This document shows positions 33,053 through 46,020 of a stretch of DNA of 64,000 nucleotides, in pieces; positions within the stretch are counted from its first letter, which is position 1; every line of letters begins with the position of its first letter. This DNA comes from Heliocidaris tuberculata (Eukaryota; Echinodermata; Echinoidea; Camarodonta; Echinometridae), in the NCBI GenBank assembly GCA_025618425.1, contig CM046845.1:6997491-7061490 (forward strand). Reading direction: 5' to 3'. The notes below the pieces were generated by a model. That model made no database searches. It had not been told where the DNA came from and saw only the letters and a program-made list of their open reading frames with translations. A program made the position numbers and the translations under genes.

Positions 33053-33074
33053 CCTCTCTCTCTCTCTCTCTCCC

Positions 33075-33124
<50 letters not shown>
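33053..33124. repeat. CT microsatellite
   Basis: (CT)n with a CCCCCC break. Confidence 0.97.
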
Positions 33125-33128
<4 letters not shown>

Positions 33129-33440
33129 CTTCACACCTAAACAGGTAGCACCCTGGTATTAATCTACATAATTAACTGACCCTCCAAGACAATGCATTGG
33201 ATGCGTTATTAACCCCTGAACGGCCCTCTTTGGCACTCTCAGAATGATGAATTGCGAAAGGAAAGTGCCACTTTAAATTGACAAATTCAGCGCACGTCCT
33301 AATTGGAGCCTGTTTAATCAACGTGGAAAAGATAAATCACCTTTGAACAAAATGCAGAAAGCGTGAGCGGCAATGTAATTTATGGTTTAAATAATGTCAC
33401 TGTCTTTGGGGAATTACACGTCTCTGTTTTATGCACCTTC
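33125..33440. promoter_or_regulatory. Candidate enhancer-like non-repeat island
   Basis: A non-repetitive stretch with paired E-box words CACCTAAACAGGTAG at 33134, TAATTA at 33170, CACCTTTGAACAAA (TCF/SOX-like) at 33340 and homeodomain-like TTTAATCAA. There is no long ORF. Regulatory function is inference from motif density. Confidence 0.25.
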
Positions 33441-33465
33441 TGCTGAGAGTCTATAATTTGTCCAC

Positions 33466-33470
<5 letters not shown>

Positions 33471-33500
<30 letters not shown>

Positions 33501-33630
33501 TCAGTGCCTTGCATGCATGGATGTATGGATGTTCACGGTTCATGGACAAAAAATGATACAAAGAGAGTGGAGATGTTGCACATACACCGCTAAGCGCAAT
33601 GCGCTATATAAATGTAACACGCATATACGA
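33471..33630. mobile_element. T run and SINE/LINE-like GCGCTATATAAATGT tail
   Basis: A run of about 29 T is followed 90 bases later by AAGCGCAATGCGCTATATAA, a word typical of 3' ends of several SINE/LINE families. Only a fragment. Confidence 0.4.
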
Positions 33631-34818
33631 TAGGTATTATTTTATTATCCATCATCGTCAGTCATCGAAGCATTATGAAGCGCTTTTATAATTAACATAA
33701 TTAGGAGGGTGCTATAAAGTAACACTTAATTCTGCTCTGCCATGTTGAATAAGAAATATACATGAACAAAAATCTTAGTCATGCTGCGGAGAAATTTTCA
33801 GCAGAGAAGGTACATCTTTTAAAAGAAAACAAATGCATTATGTAAAAAAAAATTCCTCTGACATTTCCTGATTTTGTTGTTGCTATTGCTGTTCACCTCC
33901 TATATAACTCATTCTATTGATTGGCTTCATCTGAAAACAAGTAAACAAAATTTAATTACGAGAAGTAAATGCGTATTTTGATATGACGCCATTTTCTTTC
34001 GAAATAGTTTAAAAGAAATTAACTCTCTTTTTTGTTACCAATCTTTTTGTTACCAATCTTCTACAACAATATTTCACTTGATATCTATATTTATCAACAG
34101 CAAAATAATAAACTCATTTTTTATTGCGTTGTCATTTTATGCGAGAAAAAAAAAAAACACACACACACACTCTATCTAGGGACTCAAAATGAATTAAACC
34201 GTCTCGCACATGAGATCATTTTCAAGAATATTCTCATTATACCATGCCTAATGATATTTGTAAAGCGATCATCCTAAATAATTTGACCTTTGATTTTGAA
34301 AGAGTCTAATGGGAGAGGTTAATTATGTTGTATATAAGAATAATTGTGGATTGCGAGGTTATGAAATCATCAAAATGATAAAAATTTAAATTGATCTTGC
34401 TGAAAATCGTGCAAACTGGAAACATTACACTGCACACGGGGATATGGGTATATGGGACTGCACACACACACGTGGCATCTATTAAAATTCAGTTTTGAAT
34501 TATTTCTATATAGTGATATTTGGAATATGAGGGCGTTTCAAGAGAAACTCTTTCCATATGACATTGCTACTCGAAGCATGAGAGTTCTCACAAATTATTT
34601 TTCTCTGAATCACCAGAACTCAACCCTTCTCTAAATGTTTTTGAAGCTTAAACCATGGTAGAGGCAAACAAGGGGTTGGAATTATCTGCGTTTCTCTTGT
34701 ATGACAAATATCCGGAGAACCCCGAAGCTTCGGTTCTAATGTTACCCCCAACGAACGAAAAACAAAAGGGGTTCACGTTAAAGACATTGTCAGCTCAGTA
34801 GAAGCAGCTCGAAAACAT
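33631..34818. other. AT-rich intergenic DNA, no gene seen
   Basis: No supported exon. Short CA array at 34157-34170. Confidence 0.4.
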
Positions 34819-34960
34819 CAGGGGAGCGTTTCATCAAGCGTTTTGTCAGTGATTTTTACTGACAAATTTGCTCTCAGCCAATCAGATGCAAGGATTTCAG
34901 TAGCTTATAAAAGTTGTCAGTAAAAATCACTGACAAAACACTTGATGAAACGCTCCCCTG
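34819..34960 (+). mobile_element. 142-bp MITE, CAGGGGAGCGTTTCATC family, copy 1
   Basis: Inverted ends CAGGGGAGCGTTTCATCAAG run for about 40 bp each into TTGTCAGTGATTTTTACTG. The middle has CCAATCAGATGCAAG. A same-length inverted copy is at 45879-46020. No clear target duplication is seen. Confidence 0.9.
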
Positions 34961-35446
34961 AAGAACGCCCAGAAAGTTTCGAATATTTCTCATCTAGAAT
35001 ATATATTCCTCTAAGTATTCAGATTTTGGTGGGGGTGGTAAATAAAGACTAAAAAAAAAAAAAAAAAAATAAAAATAGACCATTGCTATTGCTAACTATC
35101 AAATGGTCTTTCTTTCTTTGAAATGGGTAGAGGGTTTTATAGCAAGCAAAGATATCGTTCTCAAGTTTAGCATTCATCACCTTGAAGGGGAAACCCGAAT
35201 AAGAGTGTTGTATAAACAAGACGCATCAGTTCATTTGTAACTCTGGTACAAAATGTTACAGTAAAATGTATGAGGAGCTCTAGTGTTTTTATAACTGAAC
35301 GAAATCGTTATCCATTGTTTGAAATAATTTCTGAGCCGCCCATCTTGCGGTGAGAAGGGGGTTCTTCCAGCAACGTTATTCTAGACAGTGAACATCTGGG
35401 CTACTTTAACATAAGTATATCGCGCAATTTCTATACATTTTTATAA

Positions 35447-35506
35447 TCATCTTCACATTTCATATCATCTTCACTTTTCATATCATCTTCATATCATCTT
35501 CACAAG
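35447..35506. repeat. Short tandem CATATCATCTTCA
   Basis: Four imperfect copies of a 12-18 base unit. Confidence 0.85.
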
Positions 35507-35584
35507 GTACATTTTGGGATGCAAATCGTTCAATATTACATGCAACTCGCCAAAATTAACACTAAACCTTGGTGGAGAATATTA

Positions 35585-35770
35585 AACACGATAAAAACTA
35601 CTTTCGAAAAATAAACTCAAGGGCAATTTCAAAGGCCTATTGTACTGCCCATAGAAATCAGGTTGGGATTACGTAATATGCCATTGTAATGTTCGCATAT
35701 TTCTAAAGGTGATAGACAGGGCTACTGAAATTGCCGTGAGTTGATTTTTCGAAATAGTTTTTATCGTGTT
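35585..35770 (-). mobile_element. 186-bp MITE, AACACGAT family, copy 2
   Basis: Same TIRs as 3694-3880, in opposite orientation. The flanks are ATTA on both sides (35581-35584 and 35771-35774), which supports the 4-bp target duplication independently. Confidence 0.92.
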
Positions 35771-35989
35771 ATTATCAAACGGCAAACTTCTTTTGTTGTT
35801 GACACCATCAAATTCTGCTTTATCATGCCTTCACTTTATTTTGTTGAAACTCTTCTTTGATAATGTATTACTCCCATTCTATAAGGTCTTAATCTCGACC
35901 ATCCATCCAAAGACTTTTAGGTACTCCACGTGTAGCCTTTGAAGTTTGTTTAAAACGCATCTGGAATAACTATTACTTGCCGGTTGAAC

Positions 35990-36490
35990 AAAAGGCGTCA
36001 TTATGCTGACGTGGACTGTCTCGGTGACTGACACGTTCTCTGAGGCGCCATGATTGCGAGAGTGACATCGTAAACACAAAAGTAAATGCACAATGACAGT
36101 GCAAAAATTGCTTTGAATGACTGACCTAGAAAGTGAATTGCCTCCAAGGGCTTCGATTGCATTGGCGCAGGTAATAACACAATCAAACTGACGCCACATG
36201 TGCATCGGGCATTAGGCTACTAATCGGATCAGCAGTAAAGCTGGTATGGACGCACCTTGATCCTCAAACACTCCATCCCGCCTTTAAGCTTGACAGAGAC
36301 ATGGAGGTCACGAGGTAACTGTCGACACTGAGCGGCTTAATCAATGAGCAAGTGACAGACGGTGAAACGACAGCGCGCAGACGGCGGCGCCCACGGGAGC
36401 AGAGTTGAAACTTTTTGGCGCCGTATACTAGAGGGCCTATCACGTGACGTTGTGATATACACGTGACCTTCTCCGTGTGTTGCATCGATG
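35990..36490. promoter_or_regulatory. CpG-rich island, function unknown
   Basis: CpG-dense relative to its surroundings, with GCGCGCAGACGGCGGCGCCC and two CACGTG-type E-boxes near 36440-36462. It contains a solo transposon end at 36241. Overlapping minus ORFs (up to 108 codons) look incidental. It may be a regulatory region or an unrecognised first exon. Confidence 0.25.
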
Positions 36491-37860
36491 GCGTTGTGTC
36501 CTCTCTACCAAGAGATCTTATTATTAGGATCTCTATGCCTCTCTATTCCAGGGAGGGTTGTCTTTCTTGATACAGTCATGGCAGCGTTGGGGGGGGGGGG
36601 GGGTGCAGGGCTGCAAGGGATTGGAGGTTGACAAGTCCGGGATAAGAAACTGTCCCTCCATTTGATAGTTACACCAATGGCAATAATAATATTACGCAAT
36701 GTGTTAACCTGAAATCGGCGGGTTAAGGGGACACGTACTGGGGATCACCCCCTCCCCTCCCCGGGGAAAATCAAATCTGGGGTATCTTACACATTACCTT
36801 ACACATTAAGTATACAAACAAGAATCTAATATTCCCCTGGAAGCAATTTTAGAACCTTTTACCCACCCCCTCCCCCAACCGTCAGAGAATCCCTGATCCG
36901 CCACTGCCGACATCCCTAATAATGGGTCAAGTTCTTTCTGCAATATACATCTACGATACGAAGTTACGTTATCTTGAATAATATGGTACTCCTCGTCGTT
37001 AATAACGGAGATACATGTAGGAAGGCCAACGTTGTTCGCAAACATATCATGTTGCTTCGTTAATATCTACTGTAGATAACAGAATGCCAACAGCGTGAAT
37101 GGATAAGGAAAAGGGACACCGAATCATCGACAATGTGATACCTGAAACCCTGCTTTACCCCTTCTATTAACACTGAGGTGTCATAATCTTAGGGCTGACA
37201 ATTTTGAAATGATCCCCAAAATGATGAGAACGGGTAAAATGATACCCCCTATAGCCATCTGCTTTATATCGTAATGTATTTCATTGTCTGCGAGAGGAGA
37301 GGGGGAAGGGGTTGATACTTGCTTGCACTTTTGAGCGTCGGACTCGAATTTTCAATGTCGAGTCTACTCCGTCCTAGCTGGTGTGTTTCCTCTAGAAGCA
37401 TGATTGAACTGGTATTTAAAGATTATAGATATCGAGTTATTAAGCAGTAATGTCGAGTGTGCTCGAGCTAATCTTTTAAAAGTGGGATTAACGTTATATA
37501 TTATTTACTCAACAGCGATTTCGAAACCTTTACAGTACAGACATCCTTTTCTCAGTATTCTTTTTTTTTTTTTTCTTCTTCTTTTTCCACACATGGGCTG
37601 GATCACCCTCTTCAGCCAGAGGCTGTTCTTCTGAGGGGTCCATTCATTATCAAGACTTTTTTTTTTCATTATTCTTCCATCATTGACATAATCTGCATGA
37701 AGGACATACTGTAAGGTAAGGGTTTACAATTTGAATTGTCTTTAAAGCAAAGGGCTTACTTGCAGAAAAAAAAACCGCCCCCCCCCCCTGGTTAGGATTA
37801 CTTGTGTTGTGAGGGTTTTCTGCAGTTGTTCCAAATATAGTGTCAAGCAATTAGGTTTTT
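36491..37860. other. Intergenic DNA with repeat ends
   Basis: G run at 36587-36603, and a GATCCGCCACTGCC end at about 36896-36909 shared with other dispersed repeats. No gene. Confidence 0.4.
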
Positions 37861-37861
37861 A

Positions 37862-37995
37862 ATGTTTTTTTTTCTTTGTTTGTTTGTCGTTGTTGATTCG
37901 TTGTTGTTTCGTTGTTGTTGTTGTTTTGTTTTGTTTGTTTGTTTGTTTTTGCTTTTGTTTTTGTTTTTTGTTTTTGTTTTTGTTTTGTTTTTTTA

Positions 37996-38026
<31 letters not shown>

Positions 38027-38128
38027 GTTTTGTTGTTGTTTTGTTTTGTTTTGTTTTGTTTTGTTCTGTTTTGTTTTGTTTTGTTTGTTTGTTTTGTTTG
38101 TTTGTTTTTTTGGGGGGGGGGGGGGGGT
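37862..38128. repeat. TTTTG/TTG compound array and G run
   Basis: About 250 bp of TTTG, TTTTG and TTG units ending in a run of about 17 G. ORFs on both strands are low complexity. Confidence 0.95.
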
Positions 38129-40557
38129 TGTGGTGTTTTTGGTTTGATTTCGGTTTACAGATAATAGTACGCGACGATATGGACCAAGCGAGTGAGAGGT
38201 TAGAATAGGAGATGCGAGTTTGACTGCTACCCCAGGCATATACCCCCTTTTCTTCCTTTAATCCCCGAGTGTTCGTAGTCGGTATACATACATCATCACA
38301 GTGGCATCGTGATCTGGAGACGTATTTCCCAAGCGGGACCAATTACCCAAATTACCCTTCCACATGGCCGACATGATGTTCACCCTGTCTTCACTCGCGG
38401 GTTGATCACAGTGATGCTTACGTTCATATACGCCATCACACTAGGCTTAGCATCAGACTCCTGAACTACTTTACTTTACCAATATTATAATCGTACTGAA
38501 TTATATATTAATCTACAGTATGTAGATATTTATACTTTGACTGTGAATGAAATGTTGGTATATATTGAGCTACCATTCTTATTTATTTGACCAAAAAAGG
38601 GTATTGCAGCCAACTTTAAGGCTACACGGGAGCTTTCTTTGGGCATACATAAAAACTTGAGCAAAAAGCAATATTTTTATTGTTTGAATTTTGCTTACTT
38701 TATAGGACTCAATAAGACTAAAGTAAACCCAGTAAAAAACAAAACAAACATTATTGTCATATTGATGACTATTCAATTAACAATCTATTTAATCCCACTA
38801 AGTTCAATTCTTCGCTCTCTCTCTCTCTCTTTATTACTGTATGTTCGTCCTGTAACTGTAAAAATGTTTCTAATAGTATGACAATTGTATGAGATTTACT
38901 GGATTACTCTAATAAAGATATTACAATGTATATTCTTCCTTTTCCCCTATAATAAGGACAGATGGCAAAAAAGTATTTCGTTCCAAACGGATGCCACGAA
39001 GGTATGAGTTTCAAAGTTTGATATTTTTATAACCTTCAGTAGCAAAAGAGTATACGAGAGCAGAGACAAAAAAGAAAATAAAATGACGTAATTGCACCAA
39101 GAAAGTTTGACTCGTTATAAGTTTGAAGGAGGCAGGCGGTACCTGTTGTCCCATATGCCATCGCTTCACAATTCCCTGTCAGTCAATCTGTTTACCATCG
39201 ATCTTAGATATCGATCACCCTATCTCCAGCCCTATAAAACATGGCAATCAGAAGAAGAAAGCAGTTGTCGGGCGCGAAACGGAGCGGAAACAAGAGCCCT
39301 CTCATTGTGAATTAGACTTCTTTCTCCATTTAGCAAATTGTCCAAGACACCATCCATTGTGTATTTGCGAAATCCATTAAGGACGGAGGCTGAAGAAGGG
39401 AGCAGGTCTGTATTACTTCGGTCCCACCTATAGAGTTTCGTGTGTCAACAGAGAGGCTCACGCCAACGGACGAATGACGTCTTCCGCACGGCGTTTTGGG
39501 CAGGAACGGTAAACACTTTTTGGCGAGGAAGATTTAGCTCTGCCATCAAGACCGCTTCATCTGCAACAGAGAAAAGAATAGAGAAAATACGTAAGACACG
39601 GCCTGGAAAGCTCTTACCAAGCAGAAGAAAAAAAATGAACTGAGTGCATTTTCGATTCAATTTCCTATTTTTTGTTGTCATATTTTGGATGAATTTTCTT
39701 ATGAAGAAGAACGTGCTAAATGGGAGAAAATGAAATGTCACGAAAAGCGCGCGTGCTTTCAAGGTGCCAAAATTGTGGAGAGGCTGATGGCGAGTAATAG
39801 AATTACAGAAAACTTGGGATTCCGGTGGGAAACCCAAGTAAGATGGTAACTGAGAATAAAGCACAATTGCTTCCACATCAAAAGGAAACCATTTTTTTTT
39901 TCATCGAATCGCATGTGATTTTTTATGATCAGTAAAGTTTGGGGAAATATGCCAAGCGATTCGATGGAAAGAGAGCGATTTCTTCGCGTATACTATAATT
40001 TGCTGATGAACACGTCCAGATCAGAAGGCACCCCCAATGCGGACAGTTTTGTTTGCATGTTGACTTGAATATTGCATGCTTAAGGTATAAAGCTAAGATT
40101 TTAAAAATCTAATTCAGAACGTATTCGTTTAATAACAGTTTGCCATCTTCACATTGTCCTTGCCCTCAGTTTTGCGTTCACCACACATTTTCCTTTCCTT
40201 AGCGTCTCCCTCCCTCTATATCACTATTATTGCAGCTCAACTGCCAGCAAGTAAAACGGGGTGTTTGAGTAATTCATATTGAATATATAATATGCAGGTT
40301 CATTTCATGTCAAAATTACCTTGAAGATGCTAAAAAACTAACTCTATATTCACATCTTAAGTAGACAGCTAACTGGTGTTTTCAAACAAACGGCAAATAC
40401 AAACAAAATATTCCATGTATACCTGTAACTGTGACAATTTATTTCAAATGCTCAAATTACTATTTCATCCCTGATCCTGACCTCCGTGGCAACTACCACC
40501 GGACAACAACACGCCCTTGGGCAATCTTAATATTACTAGTATCAGGCTTTAACACCT
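38129..40557. other. Intergenic DNA, no gene seen
   Basis: Mixed composition. 39090-39560 is non-repetitive and somewhat richer in CpG but shows no coding exon I can support. A CT microsatellite is at 38816-38831. Confidence 0.4.
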
Positions 40558-40699
40558 GGGCCCCGTCTTATAAAAAATTGCGATTGATTCGAATCGATCG
40601 CAACTTAAGATTAATCGCAACTGTGTACTTAAGAGATAGGGGTTGTGATTAATTTTAAGTTGCGAATTTTCAGTCGCAATTCTTCATTATACGGGGCCC
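40558..40699. mobile_element. 142-bp MITE, GGGCCCCGT ends
   Basis: The ends GGGCCCCGTCTTATAAA and TTATACGGGGCCC are inverted. The inner arms alternate TTGCGATT and AATCGCAA motifs. Confidence 0.85.
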
Positions 40700-43184
40700 T
40701 GGAGAACTACTCTCTAAGACAACTACTACTGAAAAAAAAATACCCCCAGTAAACTACACCCTAATGCAATAAACCCCCTTGGAAGTTGTTTTCATGAGTG
40801 TAATCGGAATAAGTTTTGGTGTTATCTAGGGTGTAGGAATTGCCCTCGAGTAACTGTCCGAGTGGTAACTTTTCTCGGGGCAGTTTGCCCGGGGATGATA
40901 GTCCGTGAAAAGTTGTCCTAATAATATGCTTCGTCACACTTTATTAAAGCTTTTGATCTTGTGTCTTACATGAATACACCTTTTTAAGACACTCTAGGAA
41001 CAAACGCATTAAAAAACATAATCTTGTTTTACAAGCGGCAAAATTACAAGTATATTTATGATGTATATGTTCCCTTTATCTTGGCCATGATTTCTCATCG
41101 AAATTATGATAAAATTATGGAGATATGGATGACCACTGTTTTAACTCTATATCAGGTTCGTTGTCAACTTAACCACAGGCGCTTTCACACTATACGGGAA
41201 ATTTCAATAACTGCTCCGACTGTTGTCCTTCGCGTTTTCAGTGGCGTATTCAGGATATAAGCTGATTTATACGCCCCTCTCCGTTTGAAGACCTAGAGGG
41301 GAAGATATTATGCAACTTGAAGAGAGTCTGGACGAGGGGCAGCCCATGCAGAATCTTTGCAGATGCACTCTATTCCCCCTTTTAAAAAATATCTGAATAC
41401 ATCACTGTTTTTTAGTTTTGTTTGTTGTTTGATTTTTCAATTTTCAAATCCTTGGCCTAGAATTTGTTTCCTTGATTAGGGGATTTCTCTTCCGCTTCAT
41501 GTTATGTGGAGAAACTGTAAACACCGAATAATTAACTTGACCCTAGAATGACCCCTATAAATCCACGCTTACAGTTTGATGTTTAATCTTTTTTTTTTTT
41601 TTAGTGGGAATGCATTCTTCGATATGGAATGAAAGATGAGATGTGACATAAATTGATGATCCCCATACACATAGTTGAAACGCGTCTTCTATTAACATTA
41701 GAGTTGCTCCAATGGGTCCGTGATGAGCTGGAAAAGTCATTGCTAAGTCAACGGGGAATATTATCTCATTGTATAAAAGAACCAAGCTGTTTCAGGAACG
41801 TATGGAAAATTGATCTCACGAGTGAGTTGCTTTTTTGATTCACTTTGTTTCAGCTTCAGTCTCGACGTTTCCGACTTTGTAGAGCGGTATGAAGATATAT
41901 AAATATTAAATGCGCGGACATGTGGCTTTTTGAGGTATGGCGGTGGAAGCTTCTTCGAATTAATTTGTGTTATGATGACAAAATGAGAAGTAGGAAGACA
42001 GAGAGTTAGAGAGACAGAAAGACATACAGACATTATACGGAGGTACAGACTGGCAAACAGATGGAATATATACTAATTCATATTTACAACTAAAGCAAGT
42101 GTTTTCTGTGATATACATGGTACATGTATATTGGTTTGAAACGAAAAGTGAAAGATTTTATCATGGCGCCTTTCAAGTTGAACCAATTATTATTGATATC
42201 GATTAAGTGTTTAAAAAGCGAAATGTTATGAATTATATTCCGGTGTCGTTGTTGACTGAAAAAAGAAAACAATGTAACCTTTCCTAGTTTAAGGAGATGT
42301 TTTTGAATCTGGGAGAATGTTTGTTATACACAAGGGATAGAGTCGGGCACGTATCTCATAATATGTCCTTCACATTGACCTTCATCGCAGCTCATAATGT
42401 TGCATAAGTCAAGGGAATATTATTCCCTTGACTTTTCAGCATATCCTCGTTAGAAAGTGTGCCCCTTCCCATAAGGAACACTTGACCATACCAAAGCGGA
42501 ATAAAAATGATCGATAAGAGAGCATCTTGTCATTTGCTTTTCTCGGAACCCATCCACAGTTAAAGCTCATGTGCAGTATTGGTAGAAAAAAGGAAATTGG
42601 AAAGAAACATGTTAAATATAGTCTCATGTTGTTCTCCTTGTATCAAAAGATGTCTGTAAGAGATCATTTGGTATTCCATCTATGATTTCTGGTGAATTTC
42701 AGTGTAAATATCTGTAAGGAATGCTTGATCACTGCCATTATGCTAGGACCCTTCCACCCCGACGGCTCCCCGCACAGCAATCTTGGGGCTTCGCATAGAG
42801 ACAGCGTGTGTGCACTGTGTGTAGCTACTCATCATTGGTTTTACACGTGTGTTTACAGTGTATAGCACATGCTGCCTTTGTTGGAATTTTACGTGCCTGT
42901 CCCGGCACATAAATTAGTTTTTGCCTCTTATTTGTTTAATATTAAACTTTAAGAGGCGAAATCCTCACAGTGTCTTAGTATTGCTAGTATCTTGCTATTT
43001 ATCAACAAAAATTGAAGAAATCTGACGAACAGTTTTTGAGGGCTTACCAAAACTTTACATGACCTTTAAAGAAGATATATTTTTTCTTCAAAGGATGAAA
43101 AGTGTTTGTCCGGTTCTTCTTTTAATTTTGTGGCAAATTTCCCCTATCCTCCTCTCTTAGTCGCTCTTTGTCTCTCAAGCCTTC

Positions 43185-43185
<1 letters not shown>
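40700..43185. other. Intergenic DNA with one palindrome
   Basis: AAGTCAAGGGAAT and its complement form a hairpin with a 3-base loop at 42408-42436. No gene or other repeat recognised. Confidence 0.4.
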
Positions 43186-43187
<2 letters not shown>

Positions 43188-43223
<36 letters not shown>

Positions 43224-43240
43224 CCTCTCTCTCTCTCATC
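43188..43240. repeat. CT microsatellite
   Basis: (CT)n with short breaks. Confidence 0.95.
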
Positions 43241-43360
43241 TCTCTTTATCCCTTGCCGTTTTTTATCCCTTTTTGCCAATCTCACTTTTCCCGCTATTCA
43301 CACCGGACAATTAAATCACAAGAAAAAAAAACATATGACCATTGTCATCATGCTCTCGTT

Positions 43361-43361
<1 letters not shown>

Positions 43362-43403
<42 letters not shown>

Positions 43404-43432
43404 CCCCCCCCCTCTCTCTCTCTATCTATATC
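43362..43432. repeat. CT microsatellite with C run
   Basis: (CT)n, a run of about 12 C, then (CT)n. Confidence 0.95.
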
Positions 43433-43698
43433 TCTTTGTCACTCTCTGCATCTCAATTTCCCTCCTAGACAATCAAACGATTAAATCAGAAGAAAAACCA
43501 CAGACCACTTCATGTGATCATTGTCATCTTGTTCATGTAAGCAGATAGTCGACTCTCTCCCTCTCTCTATCTCACTATCTCTCAATCTCTCTTCTCTCTT
43601 TTGTTCATCTCTTTCTATCCCTCTCTTCCCATCTCACTTCTTCCTTATTCAAGCCAGAATACCATGAAATGAAATAAAAAACAGATCACATCATGTAG

Positions 43699-43702
<4 letters not shown>

Positions 43703-43757
<55 letters not shown>
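43703..43757. repeat. CT microsatellite
   Basis: About 27 CT units. The three nearby arrays follow similar words (ATTAAATCA.AAGAAAAA, GACCA), suggesting a diverged tandem block. Confidence 0.95.
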
Positions 43758-43760
<3 letters not shown>

Positions 43761-44595
43761 AACTCTCCTTCCCACTCTCTCCTTATTTTATTATTCCTTC
43801 TTCTTTTTTCCACCCAGAGTTTCAAAAACACGAATCACCAATGTATTGATTTGTTGGTAATCAGACTGAAATACGATCGGGATCTACAACTTGTGGTCAG
43901 TTTTTTTTTGTTCTTCTCTACTTCAGTTTCTTTGTATTCTTTTCCTCCAATTCTGTTATTCTCCTGTCATTCTTTACTTCCCCCTGTGTACCCTCCTCCA
44001 TCGTTCTTATTTTCTTCATTTTATTAACCCTTTCTTTTATGTCCCAAGGACGTGCATTACGTCGATGCTCAAAGCTCAAAAAGAAAAGTTTTTTTAAAAA
44101 TGATAATCATCATTTCTCAGTTCTCAGTTCTAAGTTATTTTCGTAATAATATAATACTATTATCGTCTCGGACGGAACATTATTCTAATTTTCCACCTCT
44201 GCTTCTTCGTATCATCTCCCTATCTGTATTTTCTGAAGTTTCAATATTCTGCCAAAATACTACTTTGCATTACTTTATTCTGGAGAAGAAATTCCTTGTA
44301 GAACTAACCCCCCCCCCCCCCCCCCCCCCCCTCCACCCGAGATTTCCAGTACCTCTTGTCAATTCATTTTTCTTGATTTAAAAGACATACTTCGCTTTTG
44401 GCACACAAAGAGATAAACAAAATGTAGGTCATCACTCACAACATGTTCAAATGTGAGATTACCGGGTGATTTGTCAGCTCATGAGGTTTAGATTTGATTG
44501 CAAAATCGAATCGCCCCACTCCATTATTACTTGTTGAGAGAAATCATGTAATGAAATAAACCCCATGTGAACAAAATCTTTCTTAGTGATTAGAT
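43758..44595. other. Intergenic DNA with 24-base C run
   Basis: C run at 44308-44331. No gene recognised. Confidence 0.45.
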
Positions 44596-44802
44596 CCAGT
44601 GGCGCAGCTACCGTGGGGGACACACACACACAAAAAAAAACAAAAAACAAAATGAAAAAAGAGGAAAGGGTAGAGAAAGAAATGGAGAAGGAAAATGAAT
44701 GTTTAAAAAAGATGACAAGCAGTGGCCTTGCTAAATATCATTTCATACACCTGAATCCCATGACCCCTCCCCAAGACGGCTTTAACTATACTGCGCCACT
44801 GG
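44596..44802. mobile_element. 207-bp MITE, CCAGTGGCGCAG ends, 5-bp duplication
   Basis: The inverted ends CCAGTGGCGCAG and CTGCGCCACTGG are perfect over 12 bp. TAGAT occurs directly outside both ends (44591-44595 and 44803-44807). The interior is purine-rich and non-coding. Confidence 0.85.
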
Positions 44803-45878
44803 TAGATTCTTTAAATGGTGTAAAATGAAATAAATAAATTCGTGCATGAGAAGGGCGTAATTGCCTTTATCGTAGGAACGGGAGAGTATGATTCGTTCAT
44901 TAGTAATGATAATTCTTCATGGTTAGAGAAATACTTAAGAAAGCATTACTGAAAAATCTGGTTGGGTAATCGCATCACGTAACTATAGTTTGCAGATAGC
45001 GGCGCCATAATTAGAACTAGACGTGAAGGCAATCAAAGTTGCCTAATGGCAAATGAATACAAAATAATTTGAACATGCTTGGATGCTCGTTTGTTGGGAG
45101 CCAGAAGGGCACTAAGTCTATGTATGAATAATAAGAGTTAAAGTGATTTGGTAACTTTGTAGAGGCTTGATAAAATCTGAGCTGCCTGGCCTTACATGCT
45201 ATCAGTGTATGTAATATGGTGTAAAAATGAAGCCCAGGGGAAAAAAAGCACTTCAAAATCATCATGTGCTTCACAAAAGTAAACATATGCAAGTGACCAG
45301 AAATGCCAGATTCATTTTCCCCCATAGACTCGGTGTTAGACTAAAGCGTATGGCCATACGATTTCGTAAATGGGAGTATTCAGTCATAGAATATCTTAAT
45401 AATAGCATTATATATTTGAAAACCTTTCTATGCCTGGCTATTTATTTATCCTTCTGAACATCATTATACAAGACAGATAACAAAATTCAACAATTTATTA
45501 AATCAAGCCTCCACAAAGTCACCAAATCCCTTAAACGCCCCTCTGTCTCTCAACAGACGCAATGTCATGAATGTGTTGTGTTTTGCATGCTGCATCGTTA
45601 TCTTGCTTAATGGACAAACATACGTCACATATTCGAGAATAAGTAGGTCTGGTATTTGAACAAATCCGATACGGTTACCTTGACAAAAGCAAAATGAGGA
45701 AATCATAAGGCAATGCAGCAAGGAAGGCACAATGAATCATGATGGAACCATTGGACTCGGGAGCAGTTAATACGGTGAAACCTGCAAGTAAAGACCGTTC
45801 ATTGGAGACGGGTCGTTTTTAGCACGTGATCTTTATGTACATGCAGGTGGCCACTGAAATAGGTTTCATCAAGCAGCG
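44803..45878. other. Intergenic DNA, no gene seen
   Basis: GGGAGCCAGAAGGGCACTAAG at 45097 resembles one arm of the hairpin at 48738. No gene recognised. Confidence 0.4.
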
Positions 45879-46020
45879 CAGGGGAGCGTTTCATCAAGCG
45901 TTTTGTCAGTGATTTTTACCGACAACTGTTATAAGCTACTGAAATTCTTGCATCTGATTGGCTGAGAGCAAATTTGTCAGTAAAAATCACTGACAAAACG
46001 CCTGATGAAACGTTCCCCTG
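45879..46020 (-). mobile_element. 142-bp MITE, CAGGGGAGCG family, copy 2
   Basis: Reverse-oriented copy of 34819-34960 with identical length and a few substitutions. Confidence 0.9.

Noticed and set aside
35879..36205. 108-codon minus ORF
   Set aside because: Overlapped by another open frame; no family features; open frame may just reflect CpG-rich composition.
37851..38342. 163-codon minus ORF rich in Lys, Asn, Thr and Gln
   Set aside because: Translation of the TTTTG/TTG array.
39445..39876. 143-codon minus ORF
   Set aside because: Phe/Leu-rich middle from a T-rich stretch and no family signal.
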